Of a DNA stretch of 64,000 nt, positions 8,778-18,070 are shown piece by piece (position 1 is the first letter of the stretch; the number at the start of each line of letters is the position of its first letter). A program made the position numbers and the translations under genes. Origin of the DNA: Clostridiales bacterium Firm_04 (GTDB lineage Bacteria; Bacillota; Clostridia; Oscillospirales; Ruminococcaceae). The DNA lies in contig LVAJ01000025.1 of assembly GCA_001603005.1 (NCBI GenBank), positions 1 through 64,000 of the forward strand, written 5' to 3'. The notes beneath the pieces were generated by a model. The model saw nothing but the letters and a program-made list of their open reading frames with translations. It did not search any database and had not been told where the DNA came from.

Positions 8778-8927
8778 ATGCGTCACATTCAGACCATCGA
8801 AACCCGCAATCTCTGCGAGAGCGCAAAGAAGGGCGGCTGCGGCGAGTGCCAGACTTCCTGCCAGTCCGCATGCAAGACCAGCTGCGGCATTGCAAATCAG
8901 CAGTGCGAGAGCAAGAAGCAGAAGTAA
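8778..8927 (+). CDS. scfA: SCIFF ranthipeptide precursor ScfA
   Basis: 49 aa. It is the precursor of the 'six cysteines in forty-five residues' peptide that a radical SAM maturase crosslinks through thioethers. The family core CGECQTSCQSACKTSC is exact; the six canonical cysteines are residues 21, 24, 28, 32, 36 and 43, and there is an extra Cys13 in the leader part. The leader keeps the conserved HI.TI.TRNL pattern recognised by the maturase. A strong AAGGAGGT lies 8 bases before the ATG, and its own promoter and a downstream stem-loop suggest high-level expression relative to the rest of the operon. Confidence 0.96.
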   Translation: MRHIQTIETRNLCESAKKGGCGECQTSCQSACKTSCGIANQQCESKKQK

Positions 8928-8949
8928 TGCTTCCAGACCGTCAAGCAGA

Positions 8950-8974
8950 AATGCCGCCCGCTTGTGGCGGCATT
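8950..8974 (+). terminator. Stem-loop after scfA (attenuating terminator or mRNA stabiliser)
   Basis: AATGCCGCC / GGCGGCATT stem between scfA and the next gene, followed by CTCATTGT rather than a strong T run. Probably allows partial read-through so that the peptide gene is expressed above its enzymes. Confidence 0.6.
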
Positions 8975-9005
8975 CTCATTGTAGACTGAAAATTCAGGAG
9001 TATTT

Positions 9006-9953
9006 ATGAAAAAAATCTGCAAACGCATCGGGATTGCCCTGCTCATTTTCCTGCTGATCGACATACTCGCGATCGCCGGACTGTTCGTATGGCACCGCAG
9101 CAAATGCAAAGCCGAGCAGCCGCTTCTCGAACAGAAAATCGGCACGCCGGTCACGGTGGACGGCAAAACGATGTATGTTTACAGCGAGGGTGAGGGCGCG
9201 CATACTTTTGTGTTCCTGTCCGGCTTCGGCACGGCATCCCCGATCTACGATTTCAAGCCGCTGTATACCAAGCTCAGCACCGATAACCGCATCGCAGTTG
9301 TCGAAAAATTCGGCTACGGTTTCAGCGACGACAGTGATTCTCCTCGCGATCTCGCGACCATGCTCTCGCAGAAGCGCGCCGCACTGACCGGCGCCGGCAT
9401 CGAAGCGCCGTATGTTCTGGTGCCGCATTCGGCATCCGGCATGGAAGCGCTCTACTGGGCGCAGCAGTACCCCGATGAGGTCGAAGCGATCGCGGCATCG
9501 GATATCGTGGTGCCGGGTTCCTTTGCGCTGCAGAACATGTCGCTGTCTGCGGATAAGATCATGGCAGCAATTTCGCGCTGCGGGATCACCCGCCTGCTGG
9601 ATATCCGCAGCATCGAGCCGTGCACAAAGAGCGATGCACTGACCGATGACGAGAAGAAAACCGTCGCCGCGATCAGCTATGCGCGCAAAAACAACCCGAC
9701 CGTCATGAACGAAGCATACATGTGCCAGCAGAACATGCAGACCGTCACGGACGGCGGCGTACCGGATGTGCCGATGCTGTTCTTCATCTCGGACGGCTAC
9801 ATGCCGGAAAATAATGCGGCGTGGCACAAGGTTCCGCGCGACTATACGAATCACGAAGCCGAATACATTGATCTGCCCTGCGGTCACTACTGTCATGTTG
9901 AGGAAGCAGACCGCATGAACACGGAGATCCGCCGCTTCCTCGACACGCTCTGA
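9006..9953 (+). CDS. Membrane-anchored alpha/beta hydrolase within the SCIFF operon
   Basis: 315 aa. An N-terminal membrane segment (about residues 9-30, LLIFLLIDILAIAGLFVW) precedes an alpha/beta-hydrolase fold: FLSGFG as the oxyanion strand, FGYGFSDD, and VPHSASGM as the nucleophile elbow, with Ser in H-S-A-S-G instead of the classical G-x-S-x-G. CGHYCH near the C-terminus supplies a plausible catalytic His. It lies between scfA and scfB, 11 nt before scfB, so it may act on the mature peptide or its export, but this is inference. A related hydrolase sits in the inverted-repeat cassette at 33,095. Confidence 0.82.
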   Translation: MKKICKRIGIALLIFLLIDILAIAGLFVWHRSKCKAEQPLLEQKIGTPVTVDGKTMYVYSEGEGAHTFVFLSGFGTASPIYDFKPLYTKLSTDNRIAVVEKFGYGFSDDSDSPRDLATMLSQKRAALTGAGIEAPYVLVPHSASGMEALYWAQQYPDEVEAIAASDIVVPGSFALQNMSLSADKIMAAISRCGITRLLDIRSIEPCTKSDALTDDEKKTVAAISYARKNNPTVMNEAYMCQQNMQTVTDGGVPDVPMLFFISDGYMPENNAAWHKVPRDYTNHEAEYIDLPCGHYCHVEEADRMNTEIRRFLDTL

Positions 9954-9964
9954 AAGGAGAAAAG

Positions 9965-11344
9965 ATGATTCATCAGTATCAGCTCGGCGGCTACAACATT
10001 GTGCTGGACGTCTGTTCCGGCGCCGTGCATGTCGTCGATGAACTCGCCTATGACATGATCGCGCTCTATGAGGAGAACAGCCGCGAGGACGTTCTCCGCA
10101 TGATCGCAGAAAAATACAGCAGCAGCGACGAAATCACATCGCAGGATATCGCAGAATGCTATGACGATATCACCGCGCTGAAAGATGCGGGCAAACTGTT
10201 TTCGCCGGACACCTTCGAGCCGATGGCAGGCGCGCTGAAGGAGAAGACCGCCGGCGTGGTCAAGGCGCTCTGCCTGCACATCGCGCACACCTGCAACCTG
10301 AACTGCTCCTACTGCTTTGCGAGTCAGGGCAAATATCACGGCGACCGCGCGGTGATGAGCTTTGAGGTCGGCAAGCGCGCGCTTGATTTTCTGGTCGAAA
10401 ATTCCGGTACGCGCCGGAATCTCGAAGTCGATTTCTTCGGCGGTGAGCCGCTGATGAATTTTCAGGTCGTCAAGGATCTGGTCGCCTATGCGCGCAGCAT
10501 CGAGCAGGCAGCCGGCAAAAATTTCCGCTTTACGCTGACGACAAACGGTCTGCTGATCGACGACGATGTGATCGACTTTGCAAACCGCGAGTGCAGCAAT
10601 GTGGTGCTCTCGCTGGACGGCAGAAAAGAGATCCACGACCGTTTCCGTGTGGACTATGCCGGCAACGGCAGCTGGGACAAGATCGTACCAAAATTCCAGA
10701 AGCTTGTCAAGGCGCGCGGCGGAAAAAATTACTACATGCGCGGCACATTCACGCATGCAAATCCCGATTTTCTCGAAGATCTCAAGGTCATGCTGGATCT
10801 CGGGTTCAATGAACTCAGCATGGAGCCGGTCGTCGCAGCAGAGGGCGATCCCTCGGCGCTGACAGAGGACGACCTGCCGATCGTGCTGGATCAATACGAA
10901 AAGCTCGCAGAATTGATGATTTCGCGACGCAAAGAGGGCAAGCCGTTCACGTTCTATCACTACATGATCGACCTGACCGGCGGCCCCTGCATCTACAAGC
11001 GCATCTCCGGCTGCGGCTCCGGCACCGAATACATGGCAGTAACGCCGTGGGGCGACCTGTACCCATGTCATCAGTTCGTCGGCGAGGAGAAATTCAAGCT
11101 CGGCGACATCTGGAAGGGCGTCGAAAACAAACGTATTCAGGACGATTTCATGGCATGTAATGTCTACGCGCGCGAGGAGTGCCGCACCTGCTGGGCGCGC
11201 CTGTACTGCTCCGGCGGATGTGCCGCGAACGCCTATCACGCGACCGGTTCGGTGCGCGGCGTGTACGAATACGGCTGCAAACTGTTCCGCAAGCGCATGG
11301 AGTGCGCGATCATGGCGGAGATCGACCGCCAGTTCTCGGAATGA
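9965..11344 (+). CDS. scfB: SCIFF thioether maturase, radical SAM/SPASM enzyme ScfB
   Basis: 459 aa. The N-terminal 95 residues are the peptide-binding RRE-like domain; the radical SAM cluster motif CNLNCSYC gives Cys110, 114 and 117; the C-terminal SPASM domain has the cysteine series around YPCHQF, EECRTCW and YCSGGC for auxiliary clusters. It forms Cys-to-Thr thioether links in ScfA. Start 11 nt after the hydrolase with GAAAGGAG upstream. The stop overlaps the ATG of the next gene (ATGA), so the decarboxylase-family gene is coupled. Confidence 0.95.
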   Translation: MIHQYQLGGYNIVLDVCSGAVHVVDELAYDMIALYEENSREDVLRMIAEKYSSSDEITSQDIAECYDDITALKDAGKLFSPDTFEPMAGALKEKTAGVVKALCLHIAHTCNLNCSYCFASQGKYHGDRAVMSFEVGKRALDFLVENSGTRRNLEVDFFGGEPLMNFQVVKDLVAYARSIEQAAGKNFRFTLTTNGLLIDDDVIDFANRECSNVVLSLDGRKEIHDRFRVDYAGNGSWDKIVPKFQKLVKARGGKNYYMRGTFTHANPDFLEDLKVMLDLGFNELSMEPVVAAEGDPSALTEDDLPIVLDQYEKLAELMISRRKEGKPFTFYHYMIDLTGGPCIYKRISGCGSGTEYMAVTPWGDLYPCHQFVGEEKFKLGDIWKGVENKRIQDDFMACNVYAREECRTCWARLYCSGGCAANAYHATGSVRGVYEYGCKLFRKRMECAIMAEIDRQFSE

Positions 11345-12708
11345 CAGCGCCGATATACGATTTTGCACGCAATTACGCGGATTCCGATGCAGTCCGTGCG
11401 CACATGCCCGGACACAAGGGAAAGCCGCTGCTCGGCTGCGAACCGCTCGACCTGACAGAAATTGCAGGCGCGGACGAGCTGTTCGCGCCGGAAGGCATCA
11501 TCGCGGAAAGTGAAGCAAATGCGAGCAAAATCTTCGGCTGCCAGACACTTTATTCGACGGAAGGTTCCTCGCTCTGCATCCGCGCCATGCTGTTTCTTGC
11601 AATGAAATCCGCGCAGCAGCGAGGAAAAAAGCCGGTCATCGCAGCCGCACGCAACGCACACAAGACCTTTCTGACGGCGGCTGCCCTGCTGGATTTTGAC
11701 ATTCTATGGCTGCCGCAAGATCATACCAATTCCTATCTCGGCTGCGGCGAAGCACCTGCATGGGAATCCTGTCTGTCCGCACCGGAAAAGCCGGCTGCGC
11801 TCTATCTCACCAGTCCGGATTATCTCGGCGGCATCGCGGATATCCGCGCAGCTGCTGCATTTTGCCATGCAAATGACATGCTCCTGCTGGTGGACAATGC
11901 GCACGGTGCCTATCTGAAATTTCTGCCGGAGCCGCTGCATCCGATCGACCTCGGCGCCGATCTCTGCTGCGATTCCGCGCACAAAACGCTGCCCGTTCTG
12001 ACCGGCGGCGCCTACCTGCACATCGCACCGCATGCGCCGGAAATTTGCAGCAGATACGCAAAAATCGCATTGTCATTATTTGCATCGACCAGTCCGAGCT
12101 ATCTGATTCTGGAATCGCTGGATCTCTGCAACTGCATCTTAAACGATACATTCCGCGATGATTTAAGTGGCGCAATCGCGCGCGTAAAGCACTTAAAGGA
12201 TATCCTCTCTGCGGACGGCTGGACACTGACCGGCAGCGAACCGCTGAAACTGACAGTTCTGCCAAAGCCCTGCGGGTACACCGGAACCGCGCTCGCAGCG
12301 CAATTGCAAAAGCATCACATCTACGTTGAATTTGCAGATCCTGATGCCGTTGTGCTGATGCTGTCCCCGCAAAATACCGAACGCGATTTCCGCGCAATTG
12401 CAGAAGCATTCCGCAGCATCCCGCGAAAATCGCCGATCACCGCAAAACCGCCGCATCTTCCCGCTGCATCTGCTGCAAATCGAATCTTCACGCCGCGGCA
12501 GGTGCTCCTGTTCCACGAAACGGAAACGCTGCCGGCATCGCAATGCAAAGGACGCATCTGCGCGGAATTTGCGATTTCCTGTCCGCCTGCCGTTCCGATC
12601 GTGATCTGCGGCGAACGCATCTCCGATGAAGCGATCGCCTGCATGGAATACTACGGGATCGAAACCTGCACCGTCATCCGATCAACAGAAAAGCCGTGTG
12701 ATCTGTAA
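11341..12708 (+). CDS. Orn/Lys/Arg decarboxylase-family PLP enzyme
   Basis: 455 aa. Short-form fold-type I decarboxylase related to YaaO/SpeA: N-terminal AHMPGHKG, FLTSPDYLG-type substrate region (YLTSPDYLGG), PLP aspartate region LLVDNAHGA and the PLP lysine in CDSAHKTLPVLTGGA. Such enzymes decarboxylate basic amino acids and can feed polyamine synthesis. Coupled to scfB by an ATGA overlap; a decarboxylase-family gene next to scfB is common in Clostridia. The C-terminal part is shorter than in the large inducible decarboxylases. A terminator overlaps the stop codon. Confidence 0.88.
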   Translation: MTAPIYDFARNYADSDAVRAHMPGHKGKPLLGCEPLDLTEIAGADELFAPEGIIAESEANASKIFGCQTLYSTEGSSLCIRAMLFLAMKSAQQRGKKPVIAAARNAHKTFLTAAALLDFDILWLPQDHTNSYLGCGEAPAWESCLSAPEKPAALYLTSPDYLGGIADIRAAAAFCHANDMLLLVDNAHGAYLKFLPEPLHPIDLGADLCCDSAHKTLPVLTGGAYLHIAPHAPEICSRYAKIALSLFASTSPSYLILESLDLCNCILNDTFRDDLSGAIARVKHLKDILSADGWTLTGSEPLKLTVLPKPCGYTGTALAAQLQKHHIYVEFADPDAVVLMLSPQNTERDFRAIAEAFRSIPRKSPITAKPPHLPAASAANRIFTPRQVLLFHETETLPASQCKGRICAEFAISCPPAVPIVICGERISDEAIACMEYYGIETCTVIRSTEKPCDL

Positions 12709-12731
12709 AGGACCACACGGCTTCTTTTTAC
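12690..12731 (+). terminator. Terminator of the SCIFF operon (bidirectional)
   Basis: Stem AAGCCGTGTG / CACACGGCTT followed by CTTTTTAC; the first arm overlaps the end of the decarboxylase gene. It can also serve the convergent cyclophilin gene. Confidence 0.85.
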
Positions 12732-12740
12732 TTTACGGAA

Positions 12741-13217
12741 TCAGTCGGGAATGATCTCGACCGTCTTCATGATCTGCGGCTGGAGCGGCTTGTCCGCATA
12801 GTTCGTCTGGACGCCTGCGATCTCATCGACCACATCGAGTCCCTCAACGATCTCGCCGAATGCCGCGTAATTGCCGTCGAGATACGGCGCATCTGCGTGC
12901 ATAATGAAGAACTGGGAGCCGGCGCTGTCGGGGTTCTGCGCGCGCGCCATAGAGAGCACGCCGCGGGTGTGCTTCAGCGGGTTGTTGACGCCGTTCACAA
13001 GGAACTCGCCCTTGATCTGCCAGCCCGGACCGCCCATGCCGGTTCCATCAGGGCAGCCGCCCTGAATCATGAATCCGGAGATGACTCTGTGGAAGCAAAG
13101 TCCGTTGTAAAAGCCCTGTTTTACGAGCTTTTCAAAGTTCTCGCAGGAGATCGGTGCGCAGTCCGGACGCAGCCGGAACTTCATCTGTTTGCCGTTTTCC
13201 ATTGTAATCAAAATCAT
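12741..13217 (-). CDS. Peptidyl-prolyl cis-trans isomerase, cyclophilin type
   Basis: 158 aa cytosolic cyclophilin with no signal peptide. The active-site signature FHRVISGFMIQGG, the substrate loop GSQFFIMHADAPYLDG and the closing AFGEIVEGLDVVD are all present. It accelerates folding at X-Pro bonds. AAAGGAA precedes the ATG. A single gene between a convergent terminator and the AAA ATPase gene 44 bp upstream. Confidence 0.94.
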   Translation of the reverse strand: MILITMENGKQMKFRLRPDCAPISCENFEKLVKQGFYNGLCFHRVISGFMIQGGCPDGTGMGGPGWQIKGEFLVNGVNNPLKHTRGVLSMARAQNPDSAGSQFFIMHADAPYLDGNYAAFGEIVEGLDVVDEIAGVQTNYADKPLQPQIMKTVEIIPD

Positions 13218-13261
13218 GGTTTTGTTCCTTTCTATCGCAGACTTTTCGTCTGATCTTGCAC

Positions 13262-14839
13262 TCAGTTCAGTTCAATGCCGGTCACATCGTCGATCGTCAG
13301 CGTTTCGAGCTGACCGTTTGTCGGCGATTCGATCGAAGCAAGACGGTTTGCCTGATTCGTGATCGCACGCTCATAGAAATTGCGGATATCACGCGCATTT
13401 GCGAATGTTTTGAGATTCAGTCCGCAGCGCTCGATGAAGAAATCGAGCACAGCCTTTTCGGCTTCCTCAGTGACCTTCATACCGGATTTTGTGCAGATGC
13501 TCTTGAAAATATCAAGCAGCTCGTCCGGCATATAGTCCTCAAATGTGATGATCTTGTTGAAGCGCGAACGCAGACCGGGGTTGCTGTCGAGGAACTCCAT
13601 CATCAGGTCGGAGTAGCCCGCAACAATGACGATCAGGTCGTCGCGGTTGTCTTCCATCGCCTTCAGCAGCGTGTTGACGGCTTCCTGACCGAAATCGCCC
13701 TTGCCGGTGTTCGCGGTCAACGCATAGGCTTCGTCGATGAACAGCACGCCGCCCATTGCGGAGTCGATGACCTCTTTCGTCTTGATCGCGGTCTGACCGA
13801 CATAACCCGAAACCAGTCCGGAGCGATCGACTTCGACGAGCTGTCCCTTGCTCAGCACGCCGAGGCTCTTGTAGATGCCCGCGAGGATACGCGCGACCGT
13901 CGTTTTACCGGTACCCGGATTGCCGAGGAACGCCATATGCAGCGTCATCGCGCCCTGCGGCATACCTCTGTCCTCGCGCATTTTGCGGACGCGGATCAGG
14001 TTGATGAGGCTGTTGAGATCCTGCTTCACCGCCTGCAAACCGGTCAGATCCTCAAGCTTCTGGAGCTGCTCATCGAGCGTGAGCTCCTTCTCCTCATGCT
14101 TTTCCTGCTGCTGATTCTGCTGATTTTGCTGATTCTGCTGCTGGAACGGGTTGATCGGCTGACCGTTCTGATTGGTCGGGGTATTCGGCATATTCGGAAC
14201 GCCGGGCGTGCCGTTGTTGATGAAGTTCGGGTTCTGCGGCTGATTGACCGGCGGGACAGGATTGCCCCACGGCGAATTGCCGCCGTTCACGGGATAGATC
14301 GGGCGCTTCGCCATTTCCTCGCGGCGCTTCTGCTCGCGCACCATATTTTCCCAGTTGGTGATGTACTCGATGCGGAAATTGCGCAGTGCCAGCACGAGTG
14401 CGCCGAGATCGCGCATGATAAAGGGATCGGCTCTGCCGTTATCGACGGTCATGAAATCGAGTCCTGCCTGATTGACAAACTCAATGAATGCAAGGCTCGT
14501 CGGGCCGATCGGCGATGTTTCGAGGTCCATTTTGAGGAACGGCATCATCATCGTAATCATGCTGTCCTTCAGGCTGTATTTTGTGATCTTGCTGCTGACA
14601 TTGAACCGGTCGATCTGATCCGCCGACATGGTATAGCCGAGCGCGTCATTGAGATAGGCAATTTCCGCCATAGAAATATTGCCGTTGCTGCTGCTCAGAT
14701 AAACATAGAATTTCAGCATGGTAAAGCGCAGATAATCCTGCATGGATTTGCCCTGCACACCGACATGATAGCCTTTTTCGTCGCAGCGGGCGCAGTTGTC
14801 ATAGACCTGCGCAAGCTGTTTTGCGACTGTGTCCTGCAT
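13262..14839 (-). CDS. AAA+ ATPase, SpoVK/CbbX type, with Gln/Asn/Pro-rich linker
   Basis: 525 aa. The C-terminal AAA module (about residues 270-520) has Walker A GNPGTGKTT, Walker B GVLFIDEAYAL, and the arginine-finger region NPGLRSRFNK, closest to SpoVK/CbbX-type remodelling ATPases. The N-terminal 170 residues form an alpha-helical domain (SLKDSMITMM..). Between them lies a low-complexity stretch rich in Pro, Asn and Gln ending in a QQNQQNQQ run. The ATG at 14837-14839 is chosen because AGGAGG lies 9 nt upstream. Client protein unknown. Confidence 0.87.
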   Translation of the reverse strand: MQDTVAKQLAQVYDNCARCDEKGYHVGVQGKSMQDYLRFTMLKFYVYLSSSNGNISMAEIAYLNDALGYTMSADQIDRFNVSSKITKYSLKDSMITMMMPFLKMDLETSPIGPTSLAFIEFVNQAGLDFMTVDNGRADPFIMRDLGALVLALRNFRIEYITNWENMVREQKRREEMAKRPIYPVNGGNSPWGNPVPPVNQPQNPNFINNGTPGVPNMPNTPTNQNGQPINPFQQQNQQNQQNQQQEKHEEKELTLDEQLQKLEDLTGLQAVKQDLNSLINLIRVRKMREDRGMPQGAMTLHMAFLGNPGTGKTTVARILAGIYKSLGVLSKGQLVEVDRSGLVSGYVGQTAIKTKEVIDSAMGGVLFIDEAYALTANTGKGDFGQEAVNTLLKAMEDNRDDLIVIVAGYSDLMMEFLDSNPGLRSRFNKIITFEDYMPDELLDIFKSICTKSGMKVTEEAEKAVLDFFIERCGLNLKTFANARDIRNFYERAITNQANRLASIESPTNGQLETLTIDDVTGIELN

Positions 14840-14930
14840 GATCCGTTCCTCCTGTATCAATCCCGACCGCCGGCAGCAGATGCCGGCAGCCGGATTTTTT
14901 ATGATAAACTTGCAATGCCGATCGCAGCGA

Positions 14931-16151
14931 TCAGCCCTTTGTCACCTTATGGAAAACCTTCTTGCCCTTCTTGACGATCAGATCATTTTCGAGCGTGAAC
15001 TGTGCCTTCGGATCGGTGACCTTCTCGTCATTGACGGTCACGCCGCCCTGCTGAACGAGTCTGCGCGCCTCGGAAATGGACGGGCAGAGCTTGGTCTTGA
15101 CGAGCAGCGGCAGAATGCCGATCGCGCCGTCGGTGAGGTCATCGGCGGTGAGTGCAGTGGTCGGCATATTCTCGGAAACGCCGCCGCCTGCGAAGATCGC
15201 GCGTGCAGCATCTCTCTGCTTTGCAGCTTCCGCCTCGCCGTGGACAAGCGCGGTCAGCTCATAGGCAAGGATCTCCTTTGCATTGTTGTATGCAGCGCCG
15301 GAATCGAGATGCTTCTCCATTTCCTCGATCTCCTCGATCGGCAGGAATGTGAGCATTTTCAGGCATTTGATGACATCGGCATCACCGACGTTTCTCCAGT
15401 ACTGGAAGAAGTCATACGGCGAGGTCTTTTCGGCATCGAGCCAGACAGCGCCCTTTTCGGTCTTGCCCATTTTCTTGCCCTCGGAGTTGAGCAGCAGCGT
15501 AATGGTCATCGCGTAGGCGTCCTTGCCGAGCTTCTTGCGGATCAGCTCCGTACCGCCGAGCATGTTCGCCCACTGGTCGTCGCCGCCGAACTGCATGTTG
15601 CAGCCGTAATCCTGATAGAGCTTGTAGAAGTCATAGCTCTGCATAATCATGTAGTTGAATTCCAGGAAGGTCAGACCGCGCTCCCAGCGCTGCTTGTAGC
15701 ACTCGAACGAGAGCATCTTGTTGACCGAGAAGCATGCGCCGACTTCGCGCAGCACATCGACATAGTTGAGGTTCAGCAGCCAGTCGCCGTTGTTGACCAT
15801 GAGCGCCTTGCCCTCAGAGAAGTCGATGAAGCGGCTCATCTGCTTTTTGAAGCATTCGCAGTTATGCTGAATCGTTTCGGGTGTGAGCATCTTGCGCATG
15901 TCGGATTTGCCGGACGGATCGCCGATCATGCCGGTGCCGCCGCCGACCAGCGCGATCGGCTTGTTGCCTGCCATCTGCATGCGCTTCATCAGGCAGAGCG
16001 CCATGAAGTGCCCGACGTGCAGCGAATCCGCAGTCGGATCAAAACCGATGTAGAATGTGGCTTTTCCGTTGTTGATGAGTTCGGCGATCTCCGCCTCGTC
16101 GGTGGTCTGCGCAATGAGTCCTCTGCGCTGAAGTTCCTCGTATAAGGTCAT
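14931..16151 (-). CDS. tyrS: Tyrosyl-tRNA synthetase
   Basis: 406 aa. Class I synthetase charging tRNA-Tyr. HIGH-type motif HVGHFM, the tyrosine/tRNA region [12 protein letters not shown], the KMSKS-type loop KKMGKTEKG and a C-terminal S4 RNA-binding domain ([14 protein letters not shown]) identify it. The second of two close ATGs (16149-16151) is preferred because it lies 7 nt from AAAGGAG. No T-box leader is visible upstream. Confidence 0.95.
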   Translation of the reverse strand: MTLYEELQRRGLIAQTTDEAEIAELINNGKATFYIGFDPTADSLHVGHFMALCLMKRMQMAGNKPIALVGGGTGMIGDPSGKSDMRKMLTPETIQHNCECFKKQMSRFIDFSEGKALMVNNGDWLLNLNYVDVLREVGACFSVNKMLSFECYKQRWERGLTFLEFNYMIMQSYDFYKLYQDYGCNMQFGGDDQWANMLGGTELIRKKLGKDAYAMTITLLLNSEGKKMGKTEKGAVWLDAEKTSPYDFFQYWRNVGDADVIKCLKMLTFLPIEEIEEMEKHLDSGAAYNNAKEILAYELTALVHGEAEAAKQRDAARAIFAGGGVSENMPTTALTADDLTDGAIGILPLLVKTKLCPSISEARRLVQQGGVTVNDEKVTDPKAQFTLENDLIVKKGKKVFHKVTKG

Positions 16152-16285
16152 ATTCATTCTCCTTTATTCTTCCGCATTGCGGGTGATTTTCGTTCAGAAA
16201 GCGGGTATGCCCCGCGCAATATATCGCACATCCTCCAGCGGAAGATGCAGCCAGTGCCAGAATGCGGCATGATGCATGTTCATGT

Positions 16286-17250
16286 TCAGGATCCCTTTTC
16301 CGTAACAGTAATTGTCTGATAAAACCCAAGTTTATTTTCCGGATTGCTGTCCGGTTTGTTTTCATTGACGATCTGACAGGTCAAAACACCTGCCCGTCTT
16401 TGTCATACAGCGTAAATTCCGAGCTGCATGCCTCTTTCATCGCATCAATTTGCAGAAGGCGGTCCGCCTCATCCCCGTAGTTCTGATCGGTCACCGCCGT
16501 AACGCGGAACAGCGACGGATCCGCCACTTTGATTTCCGCGATATCCGCCTTGCGGATCTCATCCGGCAGCCGGTAAATCGTGGAGCACGCCGGCTGTCGC
16601 GCATAAACCCACGCTGTACCGAGCATCAGCACCGCCGCACAGAGCACAGCAGCAATCCGCTGCTTCCGCTCTGAAAGCACAAATGCAAGCAGCAGCGCGC
16701 ATTCCGCAATACAGAAGATACCGGATGCCAGCGAGAGAATATCCCGCGGAAACACCCTGCATCCGAACCGCAGATATTCCCAGCCGCACATTGCACACAT
16801 ATAGATCATCGGCGACAGGATCACGCCGGAGAGGATACCCTTTTTCCGGACATGCCAGCCGAGCCATGCGCCCGGAAATGTCAGCAGCGTCAGGAAAAAC
16901 CACGGCGGATAGTATTGCAGCAGCCCAAGTCCCAGCTCCGAAAACGGCGCCTGAAAAATGTAGATCAGCGGCTGACTGATGAGAAAGAACACAAAGGTCT
17001 TGCAGGCAGCTTCGAGCGGTTTTTCGCAGTTTGAAATGATGATGATCGCAAACAGGATCCACCACGGAAAGGTCGAGCCCATGCCCGCAACATCCAGATC
17101 GACCGGCAGCAGCAGAAGCAGCGCCGACCAGACCGCAGAACCGACCGCAAACAGGATGACGCGCAGCCAGCTCATGCGGATGCCGCCGAACAGCTTTTTC
17201 AGATATTTCATAAGGCGCGTAACTCCGGTGTTCGATTCCGTTTTGTGCAT
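16286..17250 (-). pseudogene. Polytopic membrane protein with a C-terminal frameshift
   Basis: An unrecognised protein with about six hydrophobic segments in its first 215 residues (for example VILFAVGSAVWSALLLLL and a C-terminal LLLAFVLSE) and a soluble C-terminal domain. The frame stops at 16381 after YDKDGQVF, inside a run of four T. In the -1 frame the reading continues as LTCQIVNENKPDSNPENKL... to a TGA at 16286, a sensible C-terminal strand (GFYQTITVTEKGS). One missing T at about 16,384 explains this. Start uncertain: ATG at 17248-17250 or 17209-17211. It is either a genuine frameshift mutation or a sequencing error. Confidence 0.6.
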
Positions 17251-17303
17251 GTTATTTCCAATGGATCGGTCGTGCAGCGATTGCGGCAAATCCGCATCTC
17301 AGA

Positions 17304-18059
17304 TCACCGCATCGCGATCCCCTTGCTGCGGCAGTCCGCCTTGACCTGCGGGATCGTCAGCTCGCCGAAATGGAACAGCGAAGCCGCGAGTGCAGCAGTC
17401 GCATCGGTCTCCTGAAAGACCGTGGCAAAATCGCTCAGCTTGCCCGCGCCGCCGGACGCGATGACGGGAATGCGCACGCGCGCACAGACCGCCTTGAGCA
17501 TTTCGAGGTCGAAGCCGCCGCGCACGCCGTCTGTGTCGATCGAGTTGAGGCAGATCTCGCCCGCCCCGCGCTGTTCGATCTCGGTCACCCATTTGAGCAG
17601 ATCGACATGCATATCAATTCTGCCGCCGTTCGCATAGACGGTATAGCCGCCCCTGCCGTCGCGCTTGGCGTCGATGCCGACGACGATGCACTGCGAGCCG
17701 AAGATTTCGGCGCCGTCCGAGATCAGCTGCGGATTTTTGACCGCCGAGGAATTGATGCTGATTTTATCGGCACCGGCGCGCAGCGTATTGCGCATGTCCT
17801 CGACCGAGGAAATGCCGCCGCCGACCGTCAGCGGGACGAACACCTGCTTTGCGGTCTCGCGCACAACATCGAGGAACGCGCCGCGCCCCTCATGCGAAGC
17901 AACAATATCATAGAAAACGATCTCATCCGCGCCCTGCCGGTTGTATTCGGCAGCGCATGCAACGGGATCGCCGACGTCCTTCACGCCCTCAAAGTTCACG
18001 CCCTTGACGACCTTTCCGTGCCGGACATCCAGACACGGAACAATTCTTTTTGCAAGCAT
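17304..18059 (-). CDS. hisF: Imidazole glycerol phosphate synthase, cyclase subunit
   Basis: 251 aa TIM barrel. PCLDVRHGKVVKG holds the catalytic Asp11, and VGIDAKRDGRGGY, SIDTDG and VIASGGAGK are the phosphate-binding and second catalytic loops. HisF uses ammonia from HisH to make IGP and AICAR in histidine synthesis. It lies 11 nt after the hisA fusion gene, preceded by AAAGGAGAGC, as the last gene of the hisB-hisH-hisA-hisF cluster. Confidence 0.96.
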   Translation of the reverse strand: MLAKRIVPCLDVRHGKVVKGVNFEGVKDVGDPVACAAEYNRQGADEIVFYDIVASHEGRGAFLDVVRETAKQVFVPLTVGGGISSVEDMRNTLRAGADKISINSSAVKNPQLISDGAEIFGSQCIVVGIDAKRDGRGGYTVYANGGRIDMHVDLLKWVTEIEQRGAGEICLNSIDTDGVRGGFDLEMLKAVCARVRIPVIASGGAGKLSDFATVFQETDATAALAASLFHFGELTIPQVKADCRSKGIAMR

Positions 18060-18070
18060 ATTGCTCTCCT

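Noticed and set aside
9893-11368. Long minus-strand frame opposite scfB
   Set aside because: Antisense shadow of a well-identified radical SAM enzyme.
13256-14974. Long plus-strand frame opposite the AAA ATPase gene
   Set aside because: Antisense shadow with Leu-run artefact from the Gln-rich linker.
16152-16380. T-box riboswitch upstream of tyrS
   Set aside because: No GGTGG-type antiterminator sequence and no terminator hairpin before the start codon.
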